Origin: Pseudomonas sp. 7SR1
GTDB lineage: Bacteria > Pseudomonadota > Gammaproteobacteria > Pseudomonadales > Pseudomonadaceae
Reading direction: 5' to 3'
DNA: 64,000 bases
Assembly: GCF_900156465.1 (NCBI RefSeq)
Contig: NZ_LT707064.1
Coordinates: 4,975,001 to 5,039,000 of the forward strand
Numbering within the stretch: the first letter of the stretch is position 1; the number at the start of each line of letters is the position of its first letter. The notes below the pieces were generated by a model, which saw nothing but the letters and a program-made list of their open reading frames with translations, was not told the origin of the DNA and did not search any database. Of this stretch, positions 45,997 through 55,607 are shown piece after piece. The translations under genes were made by a program, and so were the position numbers.

Positions 45997-47997
45997 ATGT
46001 CCTTGCCCAAGCATCATCTGGAATTGCTCAGCCCTGCCCGCGACGTGACCATCGCCCGCGAGGCCATCCTGCACGGCGCCGACGCCGTGTACATCGGTGG
46101 CCCGAGTTTCGGTGCGCGTCATAACGCCTGCAACGAGGTGGGCGATATCGCCCGGCTGGTGGAGTTCGCCCATCGTTACCACGCCCGGGTGTTCACCACC
46201 CTCAACACGATCCTGCACGACAACGAACTGGAGCCGGCCCGCCAGCTGATCCATCAGTTGTACGATGCTGGTGTCGACGCGTTGATCGTCCAGGACCTGG
46301 GGGTGATGGAACTGGATATTCCGCCGATCGAGCTGCATGCCAGTACCCAGACCGACATCCGTACCCTGGCAAGGGCCAAGTTCCTCGACCAGGCCGGGTT
46401 CTCGCAACTGGTACTGGCCCGGGAGTTGAATCTCCAGGAAATCCGCGCCATCGCCGACGAAACCGATGCCGCCATCGAATTTTTCATCCACGGCGCCCTG
46501 TGCGTCGCGTTTTCCGGTCAATGCAACATTTCCCACGCCCAGAACGGCCGCAGCGCCAACCGTGGGGACTGTTCCCAGGCCTGCCGCCTGCCCTACACCC
46601 TCAAGGATGACCAGGGCCGGGTGGTCGCCTATGAAAAACACCTGCTGTCGATGAAAGACAACAACCAGAGCGCCAACATCCGTGCCCTCGTGGAAGCCGG
46701 TGTGCGCTCCTTCAAGATCGAGGGGCGCTACAAGGACGTGGGTTATGTGAAGAACATCACCGCCTACTACCGCCAGCGCCTGGACGATGTCCTCGAAGAC
46801 CGTCCCGACCTGGCCCGCGCCTCCAGTGGCCGTACCGCGCATTTCTTCGTGCCTGATCCGGACAAGACCTTCCACCGGGGCAGCACCGACTATTTCGTCA
46901 GCGAGCGCAAGATCGACATCGGCGCCTTCGATTCGCCGACCTTCACCGGCGTACCGGTGGGCGTGGTGGAAAAGGTCGGCAAGCGCGACCTGCAGGTGGT
47001 GACGTTCGACCCGCTGTCCAACGGCGACGGCCTCAACGTGCTGGTCAAGCGGGAAGTGGTGGGCTTCCGGGCCAACATCGCCGAGCCCAGGGGCGAGTTC
47101 GAAGAGGACGGCCAGAAGCGCTACCGCTACCGCGTCGAGCCCAACGAGATGCCAGCCGGGATGTACCAGCTACGTCCCAACCACCCGTTGAGCCGCAACC
47201 TGGACCACAACTGGCAGCAAGCACTGCTCAAGACTTCGGCTGAACGCCGGGTGGGCCTGTCCTGGGTCGCGCACCTGCGCGAGGAACGCCTGGAACTGGT
47301 CGCCACCAGTGAAGAAGGCATCAGTGCCAGCGTCAGCCTCGACGGCCCCTTCGGCCTGGCGAACAAACCGGAACAGGCACTGGAGCAGTTGCACGACCTG
47401 CTCGGCCAACTGGGCACCACCGACTATCACGCCACGTCGATCAAGCTGGATGCGCCCCAGGCGTTCTTCATCCCCAACTCGCAGCTCAAGGCGTTGCGGC
47501 GCGAAGTCATCGAAGCCCTGACCGCTGCCCGTGTCGCCGCCCATCCACGCGGTGGCCGCAAGGCCGAGACCGACCCGCCGCCAGTGTACCCGGAGTCGCA
47601 CCTGTCGTTCCTGGCCAACGTCTACAACCAGAAGGCCAGGGATTTCTATCATCGCCATGGGGTCGAGCTGATCGACGCAGCGTTCGAGGCCCACGAGGAG
47701 ACCGGCGAAGTACCGGTGATGATCACCAAGCATTGCCTGCGGTTTTCGTTCAATCTCTGCCCCAAGCAAGCCAAGGGCGTCACCGGCGTGCGCACCAAGG
47801 TTGCGCCGATGCAACTGATACACGGCGACGAGGTGCTCACCCTGAAGTTCGACTGCAAGCCATGCGAGATGCACGTCATCGGCAAGATCAAGGGGCATAT
47901 CCTCGACCTGCCATTGCCAGGCAGCACGGCGGAGCCGGTGGTCGGCTACATCAGCCCTGAAGACCTGCTCAAGACCATCCCGCGCGCACCGCACTGA
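45997..47997 (+). CDS. rlhA: U32-family 23S rRNA hydroxylation protein RlhA
   Basis: 666-residue U32 peptidase-family protein. The size matches the long form RlhA (YdcP), which hydroxylates C2501 of 23S rRNA, rather than the about 450-residue tRNA-modifying TrhP. Conserved features are ELLSPARDVTIAREAILHGADAVYIGG, a likely Fe-S cluster set in FSGQCNISHAQNGRSANRGDCSQACRLPY, and FKIEGRYKDVGYVKNITAYYR. The C-terminal extension ends with ITKHCLRFSFNLCPKQAKG and LKFDCKPCEMHVIG, supplying more Cys. It is monocistronic; the ribosome binding site is weak. Confidence 0.88.
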   Translation: MSLPKHHLELLSPARDVTIAREAILHGADAVYIGGPSFGARHNACNEVGDIARLVEFAHRYHARVFTTLNTILHDNELEPARQLIHQLYDAGVDALIVQDLGVMELDIPPIELHASTQTDIRTLARAKFLDQAGFSQLVLARELNLQEIRAIADETDAAIEFFIHGALCVAFSGQCNISHAQNGRSANRGDCSQACRLPYTLKDDQGRVVAYEKHLLSMKDNNQSANIRALVEAGVRSFKIEGRYKDVGYVKNITAYYRQRLDDVLEDRPDLARASSGRTAHFFVPDPDKTFHRGSTDYFVSERKIDIGAFDSPTFTGVPVGVVEKVGKRDLQVVTFDPLSNGDGLNVLVKREVVGFRANIAEPRGEFEEDGQKRYRYRVEPNEMPAGMYQLRPNHPLSRNLDHNWQQALLKTSAERRVGLSWVAHLREERLELVATSEEGISASVSLDGPFGLANKPEQALEQLHDLLGQLGTTDYHATSIKLDAPQAFFIPNSQLKALRREVIEALTAARVAAHPRGGRKAETDPPPVYPESHLSFLANVYNQKARDFYHRHGVELIDAAFEAHEETGEVPVMITKHCLRFSFNLCPKQAKGVTGVRTKVAPMQLIHGDEVLTLKFDCKPCEMHVIGKIKGHILDLPLPGSTAEPVVGYISPEDLLKTIPRAPH

Positions 47998-48013
47998 GCC
48001 ACGCCCTGCGCAA

Positions 48014-48087
48014 GCGAGCGGCTCGCGACGACGGCAACCGGATCAGCCTGGATGCAAGCTGATCCACCGCCATCGCGAGCCTGCTGG
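48014..48087. repeat. Degenerate REPIN
   Basis: A left arm GCGAGCGGCTCGCGACGACGG and an inverted right arm CCACCGCCATCGCGAGCCTG flank an inner dyad GGATCAGC...GCTGATCC. This is the layout of an inverted REP pair, worn down by mutation. The rest of the 47998-48312 interval shows no gene and no clear promoter. Confidence 0.5.
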
Positions 48088-48312
48088 CCAGTCGTGGACC
48101 CGCTTGGCGTTCCCCGGGTCCTGCATCAGGCTCGGATCAGGTGAATACCCGCTCACCCACATCGTTTTTCAAATCTGCGCCGTTTTTGCTTCGCTGTGCG
48201 ACACAATCCCCTGCAAGACTCCCCCGCCCCTCGCTCGCCTGTTAGGTTGTAAGCGTTTGTGTCACAAAATCAGACACTTGTCTCCCAACCGCCTGCAAAG
48301 GAATGCCCAGCA

Positions 48313-50052
48313 ATGGACTTCTCGCTCAAACACCTGGCCGCGGCCACCCTGATGCTGTCCAGCCTCGCCTCGCTGACCACGCCCGCCTTCGCCAACATCA
48401 CCGCCCAGCAGGGCTCGACCATCGTCAAAACCTTCGCCAGCACGCCGGTCTCCAACTTCAGGCAGTTCCTCGCAGAAGTCGCCAAGAGCGACCTGGCCAA
48501 AACGGCCAATCTGGCTCCGGCCATCAGTGCCTTCCAGGGCAACAAACCCCTTTCGGCTGAGCAGCAGAACGAAATCCATCGCCTGCTGGGCCTCTATGCC
48601 CGGGTGAAATACGGTGCCGCGGCCACCGAAACCCTGCGCGAGCTGGTGGCCATCCCGACGTACCGCCAGGACGGCGTGGCCCAGCATGAGAATCCCGAGT
48701 TCCTCAAGATCGCCGACAAGATCAAGAGCCTGGCCCAGTCTTTCAACCTGAACTTCCGCAACGTCGATAACCGCGTCTACGAAATTACACTCGAAGGCAG
48801 CGGCAACGAGGTCGTGGGCATCCATGCCCATGCCGATGTGGTACCCGTGACGCCGCAGAACTGGGTGCTGAAGGACGGCACCCGACTCGACCCGTTCAAA
48901 ATCACCCTGGTGGGCGACCGCATGTACGGCCGGGGCACCGAGGACGACAAGAACGGCATCGTCGTGGCGCTCTATGCCATGAAGATCATCAAGGAAGAAC
49001 AACTGCCGCTGGCGAGAAACTTCAAGCTGCTGGTGGACACCACCGAGGAAACCACCGGCGACGCCATCCCCTACTACTTCGAACGCAACCCCACACCCGA
49101 CTACAACCTGGCGCTGGATGGCGGCTATCCGGTCGTGATCGCCGAGAAAGGCTATGGCACGGTCATGGCCAAGTTCCCCCGGCGCACCGCAGAGGGCAAG
49201 GGCGCCGAAATCACTGGATTGACCGGAGGCCTGGCAACCAACCAGATTCCATCCACTTCGGTGGCCACCTTCGCCAGCGACAGGCCGACCGAGCTGGCCG
49301 CCAGCCTGCTCAAGGCCGCAACCGAGTACGCCAGGCGCAATGGCGGCGATTTCGAAGTGGCTACCCAGGTGGCCGGCCCGGATGTCCAGTTGACCTTCAC
49401 CGGGGTTTCCGCCCACTCCTCCGAACCCGAGTCGGGCGTCAACCCCGTGGCGAGGATGCTGGACTTCATCAACGGCCTCGACGCACAGGTGGCGCTCAAG
49501 CACAACCACATCACCGATGCCGCTCGTTACGCCGCCGAAAACTGGGGCCTGGACTACCTGGGCAACAAGCTCGGGATCGGGTTTTCCGACACCTTCATGG
49601 GCCCGTTGACCGCCTCCCTGACCTACGTCGGGATGGATGACAAAGCCTTCAAGCTCGCCGTCAACCTGCGGGTGCCGGTCGGCAAGCCTACGGCAGCGCT
49701 CAAGACGGAAATCGCTGACAAGCTGGCGGCCTGGAGCAAGAAGTCCGACGTTGCGGTGGCCTTTGACTATTCCATTGACGATCCGATGTACCGCAACCCC
49801 GAAGGTGAATGGGTCAAGGCGCTGCTGGCCGTGGCCACCGAGAACCTGGGCATGGAACACAAGTTCGGCACCTCGGCGGGCGCTACGTCGGTCCATGACC
49901 TGCCCAACGGCGTGCAATTCGGCCTGGCGATGCCTGACGTCAAGTACACCGGTCATAACGACAACGAGTTCAAGACCGTCGAGCAATTCCTGCTGGACCT
50001 GCAGATCGTGACCGAGATGATGGGGCGGATCGGGCAGATGCCGAAGTTGTAG
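48313..50052 (+). CDS. Exported M20-family dipeptidase
   Basis: 579-residue zinc metallopeptidase of the M20/PepV-like group, exported by a signal peptide (LKHLAAATLMLSSLASLTTPAFA). Zinc and catalytic motifs: GIHAHADVVPVTPQNW near residue 175, GRGTEDDKNGIVVALYAMKII near 215, DTTEETTGDAIPYY near 245, and a C-terminal GTSAGATSVHDLPNGVQFG plus TGHNDNEF near 545 that supplies the last ligand. It would hydrolyse dipeptides or N-acyl amino acids in the periplasm. The in-frame ATG at 48259 is upstream of the signal peptide and less likely. A 93-bp inverted-repeat element begins 38 bases after the stop. Confidence 0.87.
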   Translation: MDFSLKHLAAATLMLSSLASLTTPAFANITAQQGSTIVKTFASTPVSNFRQFLAEVAKSDLAKTANLAPAISAFQGNKPLSAEQQNEIHRLLGLYARVKYGAAATETLRELVAIPTYRQDGVAQHENPEFLKIADKIKSLAQSFNLNFRNVDNRVYEITLEGSGNEVVGIHAHADVVPVTPQNWVLKDGTRLDPFKITLVGDRMYGRGTEDDKNGIVVALYAMKIIKEEQLPLARNFKLLVDTTEETTGDAIPYYFERNPTPDYNLALDGGYPVVIAEKGYGTVMAKFPRRTAEGKGAEITGLTGGLATNQIPSTSVATFASDRPTELAASLLKAATEYARRNGGDFEVATQVAGPDVQLTFTGVSAHSSEPESGVNPVARMLDFINGLDAQVALKHNHITDAARYAAENWGLDYLGNKLGIGFSDTFMGPLTASLTYVGMDDKAFKLAVNLRVPVGKPTAALKTEIADKLAAWSKKSDVAVAFDYSIDDPMYRNPEGEWVKALLAVATENLGMEHKFGTSAGATSVHDLPNGVQFGLAMPDVKYTGHNDNEFKTVEQFLLDLQIVTEMMGRIGQMPKL

Positions 50053-50090
50053 ACATCCCTGCTCGGGGGCCAGTGAGCTTTGCTGGCTCC

Positions 50091-50183
50091 CAGGGTCTGT
50101 ACGAAAAGTCTTGAGAGAAAGCTCAGGCGAGGCAGTTTTCAACGCAACATGAACGAGTATCAAGGCCGTTCGTACAGGACCTG
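50091..50183. repeat. Second copy of the MITE-like element
   Basis: CAGGGTCTGTACGAA at the left end and TTCGTACAGGACCTG at the right are imperfect terminal inverted repeats. The interior is nearly the same as in 9990-10084 (GAAAAGTCTTGAGA, TTTTCAACGCA, ATGAACGAGTATCAAGG). Two related copies 40 kb apart indicate a dispersed mobile repeat. Confidence 0.7.
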
Positions 50184-50194
50184 ACAAGGCTGCT

Positions 50195-50422
50195 TCATTC
50201 CTTCAGGTGAGTGGCGCTTGGGTCGATGACCTTGGCGGTGATGTCCACCAGCTCCAGGCCCCAGTCACCTTGCAGGTACCAATCCTCCCCGCTCATCTCC
50301 GCCGGGTGCATGGTGCGATCGGCACCGTTGCCGCACGCCAGGGCAGTCGATGCGCAATACCGATCGCACCCCCAGCAGATACGTTCAGGGTGTTTGGGGC
50401 TGATGGGAAAGGGTTTGGCCAT
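50195..50422 (-). CDS. DUF3079 protein
   Basis: 75-residue soluble protein of the DUF3079 family, beginning MAKPFPISPKHPERICWGCD. It has four cysteines in a CxxCxxxC...C arrangement (residues 16, 19, 23, 30) plus a nearby His in RTMHPAEM, suggesting a small zinc-binding fold. It ends in WGLELVDITAKVIDPSATHLKE. The ATG at 50422 is favoured by family N termini; the longer frame to 50479 adds an atypical tail. Function unknown. Confidence 0.78.
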   Translation of the reverse strand: MAKPFPISPKHPERICWGCDRYCASTALACGNGADRTMHPAEMSGEDWYLQGDWGLELVDITAKVIDPSATHLKE

Positions 50423-50542
50423 GTCGATACCGCTGACGGATGGGTGTAGGTGCACCCTATCGCTGTACCGCCAGGGCACATTTGATTTCGATCAAGAACG
50501 GGCGATGAACCACGATCTGGCCCGGCGCAATCGCGCTGGAAA

Positions 50543-50563
50543 TTGACAATAATCATTATTATT
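50543..50563. promoter_or_regulatory. Fur box upstream of the iron-uptake operon
   Basis: TTGACAATAATCATTATTAT contains ATAATCATTAT, an exact match to the core of the 19-bp Fur consensus; about 13 of 19 positions match. It lies about 55 bp before the first gene of the P19/FTR1 operon, where Fur-Fe2+ would block RNA polymerase when iron is plentiful. Confidence 0.75.
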
Positions 50564-50616
50564 CGCAGCGAACATTCCTAGACTCGGCCCAACTCCAAGC
50601 CGTTCAGGAAATCGTC

Positions 50617-51147
50617 ATGCGCACGCTTGCCCCACTGTCTCTCGCCCTGCTGTTCATCGCACCGCTGTCCCAGGCCAGGGAATACCCCATCGGCGAACCG
50701 CAACTGTGCCCAGGACTCGAGGTCGGTGCCGTGTACCTGCAACCGATCGAAATGGCCCCCGCCGGCATGATGCGGGCCACGGCGGATTCCGATGTGCACC
50801 TGGAAGCCGACATCCGTGCCACGGCAGACAATCAGCAAGGCTTCCAGGAGGGCAGCTTCGTGCCTTACCTCAACGTCTCGTTCAAGCTGAAGAAACAGGG
50901 CAACGACACCGAGCTCAAAGGCGACTTCCACGCCATGGTGGCCAACGACGGACCGCATTACGGCGACAACGTGAAACTGCTCGGCCCCGGTAGATATCAA
51001 CTGACCTTCACCGTCCTGCCGCCCGGTGGCCATGCCTCCCTGGGCCGTCATACCGACAAGGAAACCGGCGTGGCGCCGTGGTTCGAACGTTGTGAATTGA
51101 AGTACGAATTCGTCTATGCCGGCATCGGCAAGAAAGGCGGGTATTGA
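50617..51147 (+). CDS. ftrA: P19-type periplasmic iron-binding protein
   Basis: 176-residue periplasmic protein of the P19/Tp34 (iron transporter) family, which captures ferrous iron with copper help and feeds an FTR1 permease. The signal peptide ends near SQA-RE. Potential metal ligands include the Met cluster EMAPAGMM (50-57) and His/Met in DFHAMVANDGPHYGD (about 107-121), in a beta-sandwich pattern. A Fur box precedes it, and the next gene begins two bases after its stop. Confidence 0.88.
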   Translation: MRTLAPLSLALLFIAPLSQAREYPIGEPQLCPGLEVGAVYLQPIEMAPAGMMRATADSDVHLEADIRATADNQQGFQEGSFVPYLNVSFKLKKQGNDTELKGDFHAMVANDGPHYGDNVKLLGPGRYQLTFTVLPPGGHASLGRHTDKETGVAPWFERCELKYEFVYAGIGKKGGY

Positions 51148-51149
51148 AG

Positions 51150-51512
51150 ATGAACCGTGCACCCCGCACGCCCCACGCCGCCAGCCATCGCCGCCTGGCG
51201 TGGCTGATGCTGGCCGGCCTGGCACTGCCTTCGGCGGCCCATGCGCAATTGCCGACCTACGAGCTGAGCATTCGTGATGGCCACTTCACCCCCGCCCTGC
51301 TGGAAGTGCCCGCCGGACAACGTTTCAAGATCGTGCTCAAGAACGTCGGCCAGGGTCCGGCAGAGTTCGAGAGCACGCCCTTGCGGGTGGAAAAGGTCCT
51401 GTCGCCGGGCGTCACCACGTTCGTCGTGATCCACCCGCTGCGCCCCGGGCACTATCCGTTCTTCGATGAATTCAATCCGCAACTGCCCGAGGGCGGCATC
51501 CTGGCCCGGTAA
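51150..51512 (+). CDS. ftrB: Cupredoxin-domain protein of the FTR1 system
   Basis: 120-residue exported cupredoxin-like protein. A basic N terminus and signal peptide ending near AAHAQ are followed by a beta-sandwich: YELSIRDGHFTPALLEVPAGQRFKIVLKNVGQGPAEFES. In classic cupredoxins the C-terminal loop supplies Cys/His/Met; here it reads HPLRPGHYPFFDEFNPQLPEGG without Cys or Met, so any metal site must be different. In related FtrABCD systems this partner is proposed to oxidise Fe2+ on P19 before uptake. TTG at 51144 is an alternative start; ATG is preferred. Confidence 0.83.
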   Translation: MNRAPRTPHAASHRRLAWLMLAGLALPSAAHAQLPTYELSIRDGHFTPALLEVPAGQRFKIVLKNVGQGPAEFESTPLRVEKVLSPGVTTFVVIHPLRPGHYPFFDEFNPQLPEGGILAR

Positions 51513-51533
51513 CGGCCAGCAGGAGGCGTTTGC

Positions 51534-52388
51534 ATGACTCAATCGATGTTCATTGTCTGGCGCGAAAGCGTCGAGGCGCTGCTGGTCATCGGGATTCTCC
51601 TGGCCTGGGTCGGTCGCCGGCCACAGTCCCGACGACTGTCGCGCTATGTATGGAGCGGAGCCGCGCTGGGCCTGCTGGTGTCGGCGCTCCTGGCCGGCCT
51701 GATCCTGCTCGCCGGCGAGGCCATGAGTGGTGCCGCGAACGAGTGGTTCCAAGCCGCCCTGGCGTTGATCGCCAGCCTGCTCATCGTGCAGATGGTGGGC
51801 TGGATGCACCGAAACGCCCGGACACTCAAGCAGGACCTGACACGCCACGCCGGTGAGCGCCTGGACCGCCAGGGTGGCCTTGGGCTGTTGGTCCTGGCAC
51901 TGCTGGCGGTCAGCCGCGAAGGCAGTGAAACCGTGGTCTTCCTGTACGGCGCCGGTGCGAGGTTGCAAGGCACGTCACTGGGCCTGTTCGCCATTGGCGC
52001 AGTAGCCGGCCTGGCGCTGGCACTGCTGACCGTCACCCTGCTGCACGGCAGCCGCCGGTTCATCTCGTGGCCACATTTCTTCGCCATCAGCGAAGCGATC
52101 CTGCTGCTGTTGGGGGCCGCGCTGCTGGTCAGCGGCATGGAGCGGATCGCCGGGCAATGGCTCGCCATGGACTGGCCCGAGCCGGTGTATCGCGCCATCG
52201 GGGACGCCCTCTGGGACACCGGCGCGGTACTCGACGACGGCCATGGCCTGGGCGGCCTGCTGGCCGACTTCGCCGGCTATCGGGCGAGCCCCAGCATGCT
52301 GACCTTGGTCGTATGGCTGGGCTACTGGCTGCTGGTGGCCGGATGGCTGCGGCCGCGCAAGACGCGAAGCCTGCCATGCCCGACCTGA
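51534..52388 (+). CDS. ftrC: FTR1-family iron permease
   Basis: 284-residue inner-membrane permease with about seven hydrophobic helices. The two iron-passage motifs REXXE are visible as RESVE (residues 10-14) in helix 1 and REGSE near residue 126 in helix 4, as in yeast Ftr1p and bacterial EfeU/FtrC. It moves Fe3+ across the membrane, here in a system with P19 and cupredoxin partners. It overlaps the next gene by 13 bases. Confidence 0.93.
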   Translation: MTQSMFIVWRESVEALLVIGILLAWVGRRPQSRRLSRYVWSGAALGLLVSALLAGLILLAGEAMSGAANEWFQAALALIASLLIVQMVGWMHRNARTLKQDLTRHAGERLDRQGGLGLLVLALLAVSREGSETVVFLYGAGARLQGTSLGLFAIGAVAGLALALLTVTLLHGSRRFISWPHFFAISEAILLLLGAALLVSGMERIAGQWLAMDWPEPVYRAIGDALWDTGAVLDDGHGLGGLLADFAGYRASPSMLTLVVWLGYWLLVAGWLRPRKTRSLPCPT

Positions 52389-53743
52389 ACCCGTGGCTCC
52401 AGCGCCTGGGCGATGGCATGCGGCGCCACGGTGCGACCATTCGCGCCGTGCAATGGGGGGTGGTGCTGTTCTATGCCGTGCTGTTGGTGCTGCCCGCCGT
52501 GGCGCCATTGCCGGCGAGCCAGGCGCGGCTGTTCGACAATCTCACCCTGCTGGCGCAGTTCCTGTTCTGGGGAATCTGGTGGCCGTTCGTCTTGCTGTCG
52601 ATCGTACTGTTCGGTCGGCTCTGGTGTGGCGTGTTATGCCCTGAGGGCGCGTTGAGCGAATGGGCCAGTCGGTATGGCAAGGGCTTGGGCGTGCCCCGCG
52701 GGATGCGCTGGGCCGGCTGGCCCACCCTGGCGTTCTGCCTGACCACGATCTATGGCCAACTGATCAGCGTCTATGACTACGCCCAGGCGGCACTGCTGAT
52801 CCTGGGAGGCTCGACCGTCGCGGCCATGGTGGTCGGCCTGCTGTTCGCCCGAGGCAAGCGGGTCTGGTGCCGTTACCTGTGTCCGGTCAGCGGCGTCTTC
52901 GCCCTGCTCGCCCGCCTGGCGCCGGTGCATTTTTTTGTGGACGAACAACGCTGGCTGGAGAACTTTGGCCCCCGCCGCCCGCCGCCCAATTGCGCGCCGC
53001 TGCTGGATATCCGCCGCCTGCGGGGCGCCGCGGACTGTCACGCCTGCGGTCGTTGCAGCGGCCAGCGCGATGCGGTGCGCTTGATTGCCCGTTCCAGCAG
53101 CCAGGAAATCCTGGAGGCGACGCCGGCCACCGTCTCGGCATGGGACGTGCGCCTGCTGCTGTTCGGGGTCATCGGCCTGGCCATGGGCGCCTTTCAATGG
53201 ACCGTCAGCCCCTGGTTCATCGCCTTGAAGCAAGCGCTGGCACAATGGTTGGTTGCCCACGAGCTGTTCTGGCCGCTGCAGGACAATGCTCCCTGGTGGC
53301 TGCTGACCCATTACCCCCAGGCCAATGACAGTTTCAGTTGGCTCGACGGGTTTTGCATCCTCGCTTACCTGGGCACGAGCGCCATGCTGCTGGGCACCTC
53401 ATTGCTGTTGCTGATGCGCCTGGCGGCGAGATTCGTGGGCGATCCCGCCCAATATTGGCCCTTGGCCATCACCTTGACGCCCCTTGGCGGTGCAGGATTG
53501 TTCCTCGGCCTGTCGGCCACCACCGTCAAGCTGTTGCGCTATGAAGGGTTGTTGCTCGAGTGGGTACAGCCGGCTCGCGCCGGGCTGCTGGTGGCGGCGA
53601 TCGCCTGGAGCCTCTGGCTGGGTTACCGGCGCCTGGAACAGAGCGCAGCGACACCCCTCCAGCGATTGCCCGCCATGGCCTGCCTGGTATCGGCCAGCGG
53701 GCTGGTGGGCTATGGCTGGTGGTTACAGTTCTGGGGCTGGTGA
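52376..53743 (+). CDS. ftrD: Polyferredoxin-like membrane protein of the FTR1 system
   Basis: 455-residue membrane Fe-S protein of the NapH/FtrD type. Hydrophobic helices alternate with CGVLCPEG (near residue 87), CRYLCPVSG (near 166) and a 4Fe-4S-like motif CHACGRCSGQRD (near 222). It probably accepts or passes electrons for the redox cycling of iron taken up by FTR1. The start at 52376 lies inside the end of ftrC, indicating coupling; the longer upstream frame has no membrane-protein character. Last gene of the ftrABCD operon. Confidence 0.87.
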   Translation: MPDLNPWLQRLGDGMRRHGATIRAVQWGVVLFYAVLLVLPAVAPLPASQARLFDNLTLLAQFLFWGIWWPFVLLSIVLFGRLWCGVLCPEGALSEWASRYGKGLGVPRGMRWAGWPTLAFCLTTIYGQLISVYDYAQAALLILGGSTVAAMVVGLLFARGKRVWCRYLCPVSGVFALLARLAPVHFFVDEQRWLENFGPRRPPPNCAPLLDIRRLRGAADCHACGRCSGQRDAVRLIARSSSQEILEATPATVSAWDVRLLLFGVIGLAMGAFQWTVSPWFIALKQALAQWLVAHELFWPLQDNAPWWLLTHYPQANDSFSWLDGFCILAYLGTSAMLLGTSLLLLMRLAARFVGDPAQYWPLAITLTPLGGAGLFLGLSATTVKLLRYEGLLLEWVQPARAGLLVAAIAWSLWLGYRRLEQSAATPLQRLPAMACLVSASGLVGYGWWLQFWGW

Positions 53744-53845
53744 CACACCGCCCTGTGAAAGCGAACCTGCTTGCGATGACATCGGCACGGCCCCTTTTGC
53801 CATAAGCTGACTCACCGCCATTGCGAGCTGGCTCGTCCTCCGGGA

Positions 53846-53871
53846 CCAGGGACATCGCTCGATGTCCCTGG
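53846..53871. terminator. Hairpin between ftrD and the chemoreceptor gene
   Basis: CCAGGGACATCG / CGATGTCCCTGG is a 12-base perfect inverted repeat separated by two bases (10-bp stem with a 6-base loop in practice) between convergent genes. A worn REP pair (GCGAACCTGCTTGCGATG... and CACCGCCATTGCGAGC) lies just before it, near 53763-53840. Confidence 0.7.
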
Positions 53872-53885
53872 GCATCGCCTGCTGG

Positions 53886-55505
53886 CTACACCTTGAACCG
53901 CGCCACTGTTTCATGCAGCGAACCCGCCATCTGGGCCAGGTCCTGACCGGCCGTGTCGGTGTGACGGGCGCCCAGCAGCACCTGCTCGGACAGGTTGCGA
54001 ATCCCCGTCAGGTTGCGGTCTACCTCCCGGGCCACCAGCGCCTGCTGTTCCGTGGCGCTGGCGATCATCAGGTTGCGCTCGTTGATCTGCGAGATCGAAC
54101 GGGCGATTTCATCCAGGGCATCGCCCGAGCGCTGGGCCACTTGCAGGGCGCTCTGCACCCGCTCGCTGTTGCTCTGCATGGCACTCACTGCCTGGCCGCT
54201 GTCCTGGCGGATGTTGCCGATCATGTCTTCGATTTCCCGGGTCGAATCCTGGGTGCGATGGGCCAGCGCCCGGACCTCGTCGGCCACCACCGCAAAGCCC
54301 CTTCCGGCGTCGCCGGCACGGGCCGCCTCGATGGCGGCGTTCAACGCCAGGAGATTGGTCTGTTCGGCGATGCTGCGGATCACGTCCAGCACCGAGCTGA
54401 TGTCCTCGACCCGTCCCGCCAGTTGCTGGATGCGAGAGGAGGAATCCATCACGCCATCGGCCAATACGCCGATGGACGCAACCGTTTCCTGGACCTGCTC
54501 GCGCCCGCGCTGGGCGGTCTGTTCGGAGAGGCGCGACGCCTCGCTGGTGCTCACCGCATTGCGCGCCACTTCATCCACCGCGGCTGTCATCTGGTTCACC
54601 GCCGCCGCGGCCTGTTCGATTTCCATACCCTGCAATTGCAAGGTGCTGTTGGTCTGGCTGCTGACGGCACTCAACTCTTCGGACGAGCTGGCCACCCGGT
54701 CCACCGAGGCCGCGATATGGCGGACCATGGCGTTGAGATTCTGCTGCATGTCATGCATGTTGCTCATCACGCTGTCATTCGCACCGACGCCCACGGGAAC
54801 CCGGATCGTCAGGTCGCCCTGGGCGATGAGGTTCAGCACCCGTGCCGCATCATCGGGTTCACCGCCCAGCGGACGGGTCACGCTGCGCGTCACCAGTATC
54901 GCGACAGTGCTCACCAGGGCCAGGCACATCAGCACCAGGGCGAGCATGTTGCGTCGTGCATCGCTGTAGCGTTCCTGGGCCAGGCGCTCGCGCTCGGCGA
55001 ACAGCTTGCCCTGCATCGCCATCAGCCCTTCCAGGCTCTTGTACACCTCCAGCTCCGCCGGGATCACCCCTTGGCGCAGCTGCGTCATCGCCTCGTCCCT
55101 TGCGCCCTGGCGGATCAGCGTCTGCACCTGGACGAACGCCGCCACGTAGGCTTCGCGGCGCTTTTTCAGTTCAGCGTATGCGGCCTTGCCTTCGGGCTGG
55201 ACCAACAGCGGTTCCAGCGTGGCAAAGGCCTGGGTGATGCGTTGCCGGGTGGCATCGATGGACTGTTGGACCTGGGCGTTGTCCTTGTCGATCAACAGGT
55301 CCCGGGTGTTGCGGGCGTTATCGCGCACGCCCGTGGCAATCACCATGATCGGATCGATCCTGGGCCAGTCCTGGCGGACAATCTGCTCGGCCTGGTCGCG
55401 CAGTGTCGCCAGGTCGTGCAAGGCGTAGAACGCCAGGGCGATCAACGCCAGGGGCGCGATGGCAAAGCCGATGACGATACGTTGGGCAGTGGTGAGTCTG
55501 GTCAT
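53886..55505 (-). CDS. Methyl-accepting chemotaxis protein with 4-helix-bundle sensor
   Basis: 539-residue chemoreceptor. A membrane helix near 11-30 is followed by a periplasmic four-helix bundle (4HB_MCP type, about 35-185, with [14 protein letters not shown]). A second membrane helix near 188-208, a HAMP domain starting [17 protein letters not shown], and a signalling domain with [35 protein letters not shown] near residue 390 complete it. It ends RFKV without an NWETF-like CheR tether. It lies 102 bases after nrdG on the same strand, so an anaerobic or energy-related signal is possible but not shown. Confidence 0.93.
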   Translation of the reverse strand: MTRLTTAQRIVIGFAIAPLALIALAFYALHDLATLRDQAEQIVRQDWPRIDPIMVIATGVRDNARNTRDLLIDKDNAQVQQSIDATRQRITQAFATLEPLLVQPEGKAAYAELKKRREAYVAAFVQVQTLIRQGARDEAMTQLRQGVIPAELEVYKSLEGLMAMQGKLFAERERLAQERYSDARRNMLALVLMCLALVSTVAILVTRSVTRPLGGEPDDAARVLNLIAQGDLTIRVPVGVGANDSVMSNMHDMQQNLNAMVRHIAASVDRVASSSEELSAVSSQTNSTLQLQGMEIEQAAAAVNQMTAAVDEVARNAVSTSEASRLSEQTAQRGREQVQETVASIGVLADGVMDSSSRIQQLAGRVEDISSVLDVIRSIAEQTNLLALNAAIEAARAGDAGRGFAVVADEVRALAHRTQDSTREIEDMIGNIRQDSGQAVSAMQSNSERVQSALQVAQRSGDALDEIARSISQINERNLMIASATEQQALVAREVDRNLTGIRNLSEQVLLGARHTDTAGQDLAQMAGSLHETVARFKV

Positions 55506-55607
55506 ATCAAATGCTCCCTGTTCAACTACCTGCCATCCGGCAGCGCATTTGAAAACCTTGAGAAAATGCCCGGTCAGGCCGGGCCGATGAGCCTCAGCGT
55601 GGCAGTG

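Noticed and set aside
48262..50187. Minus-strand open frame of 641 codons
   Set aside because: Antisense to the M20 dipeptidase, whose signal peptide and zinc motifs are clear; its start lies within the inverted-repeat element.
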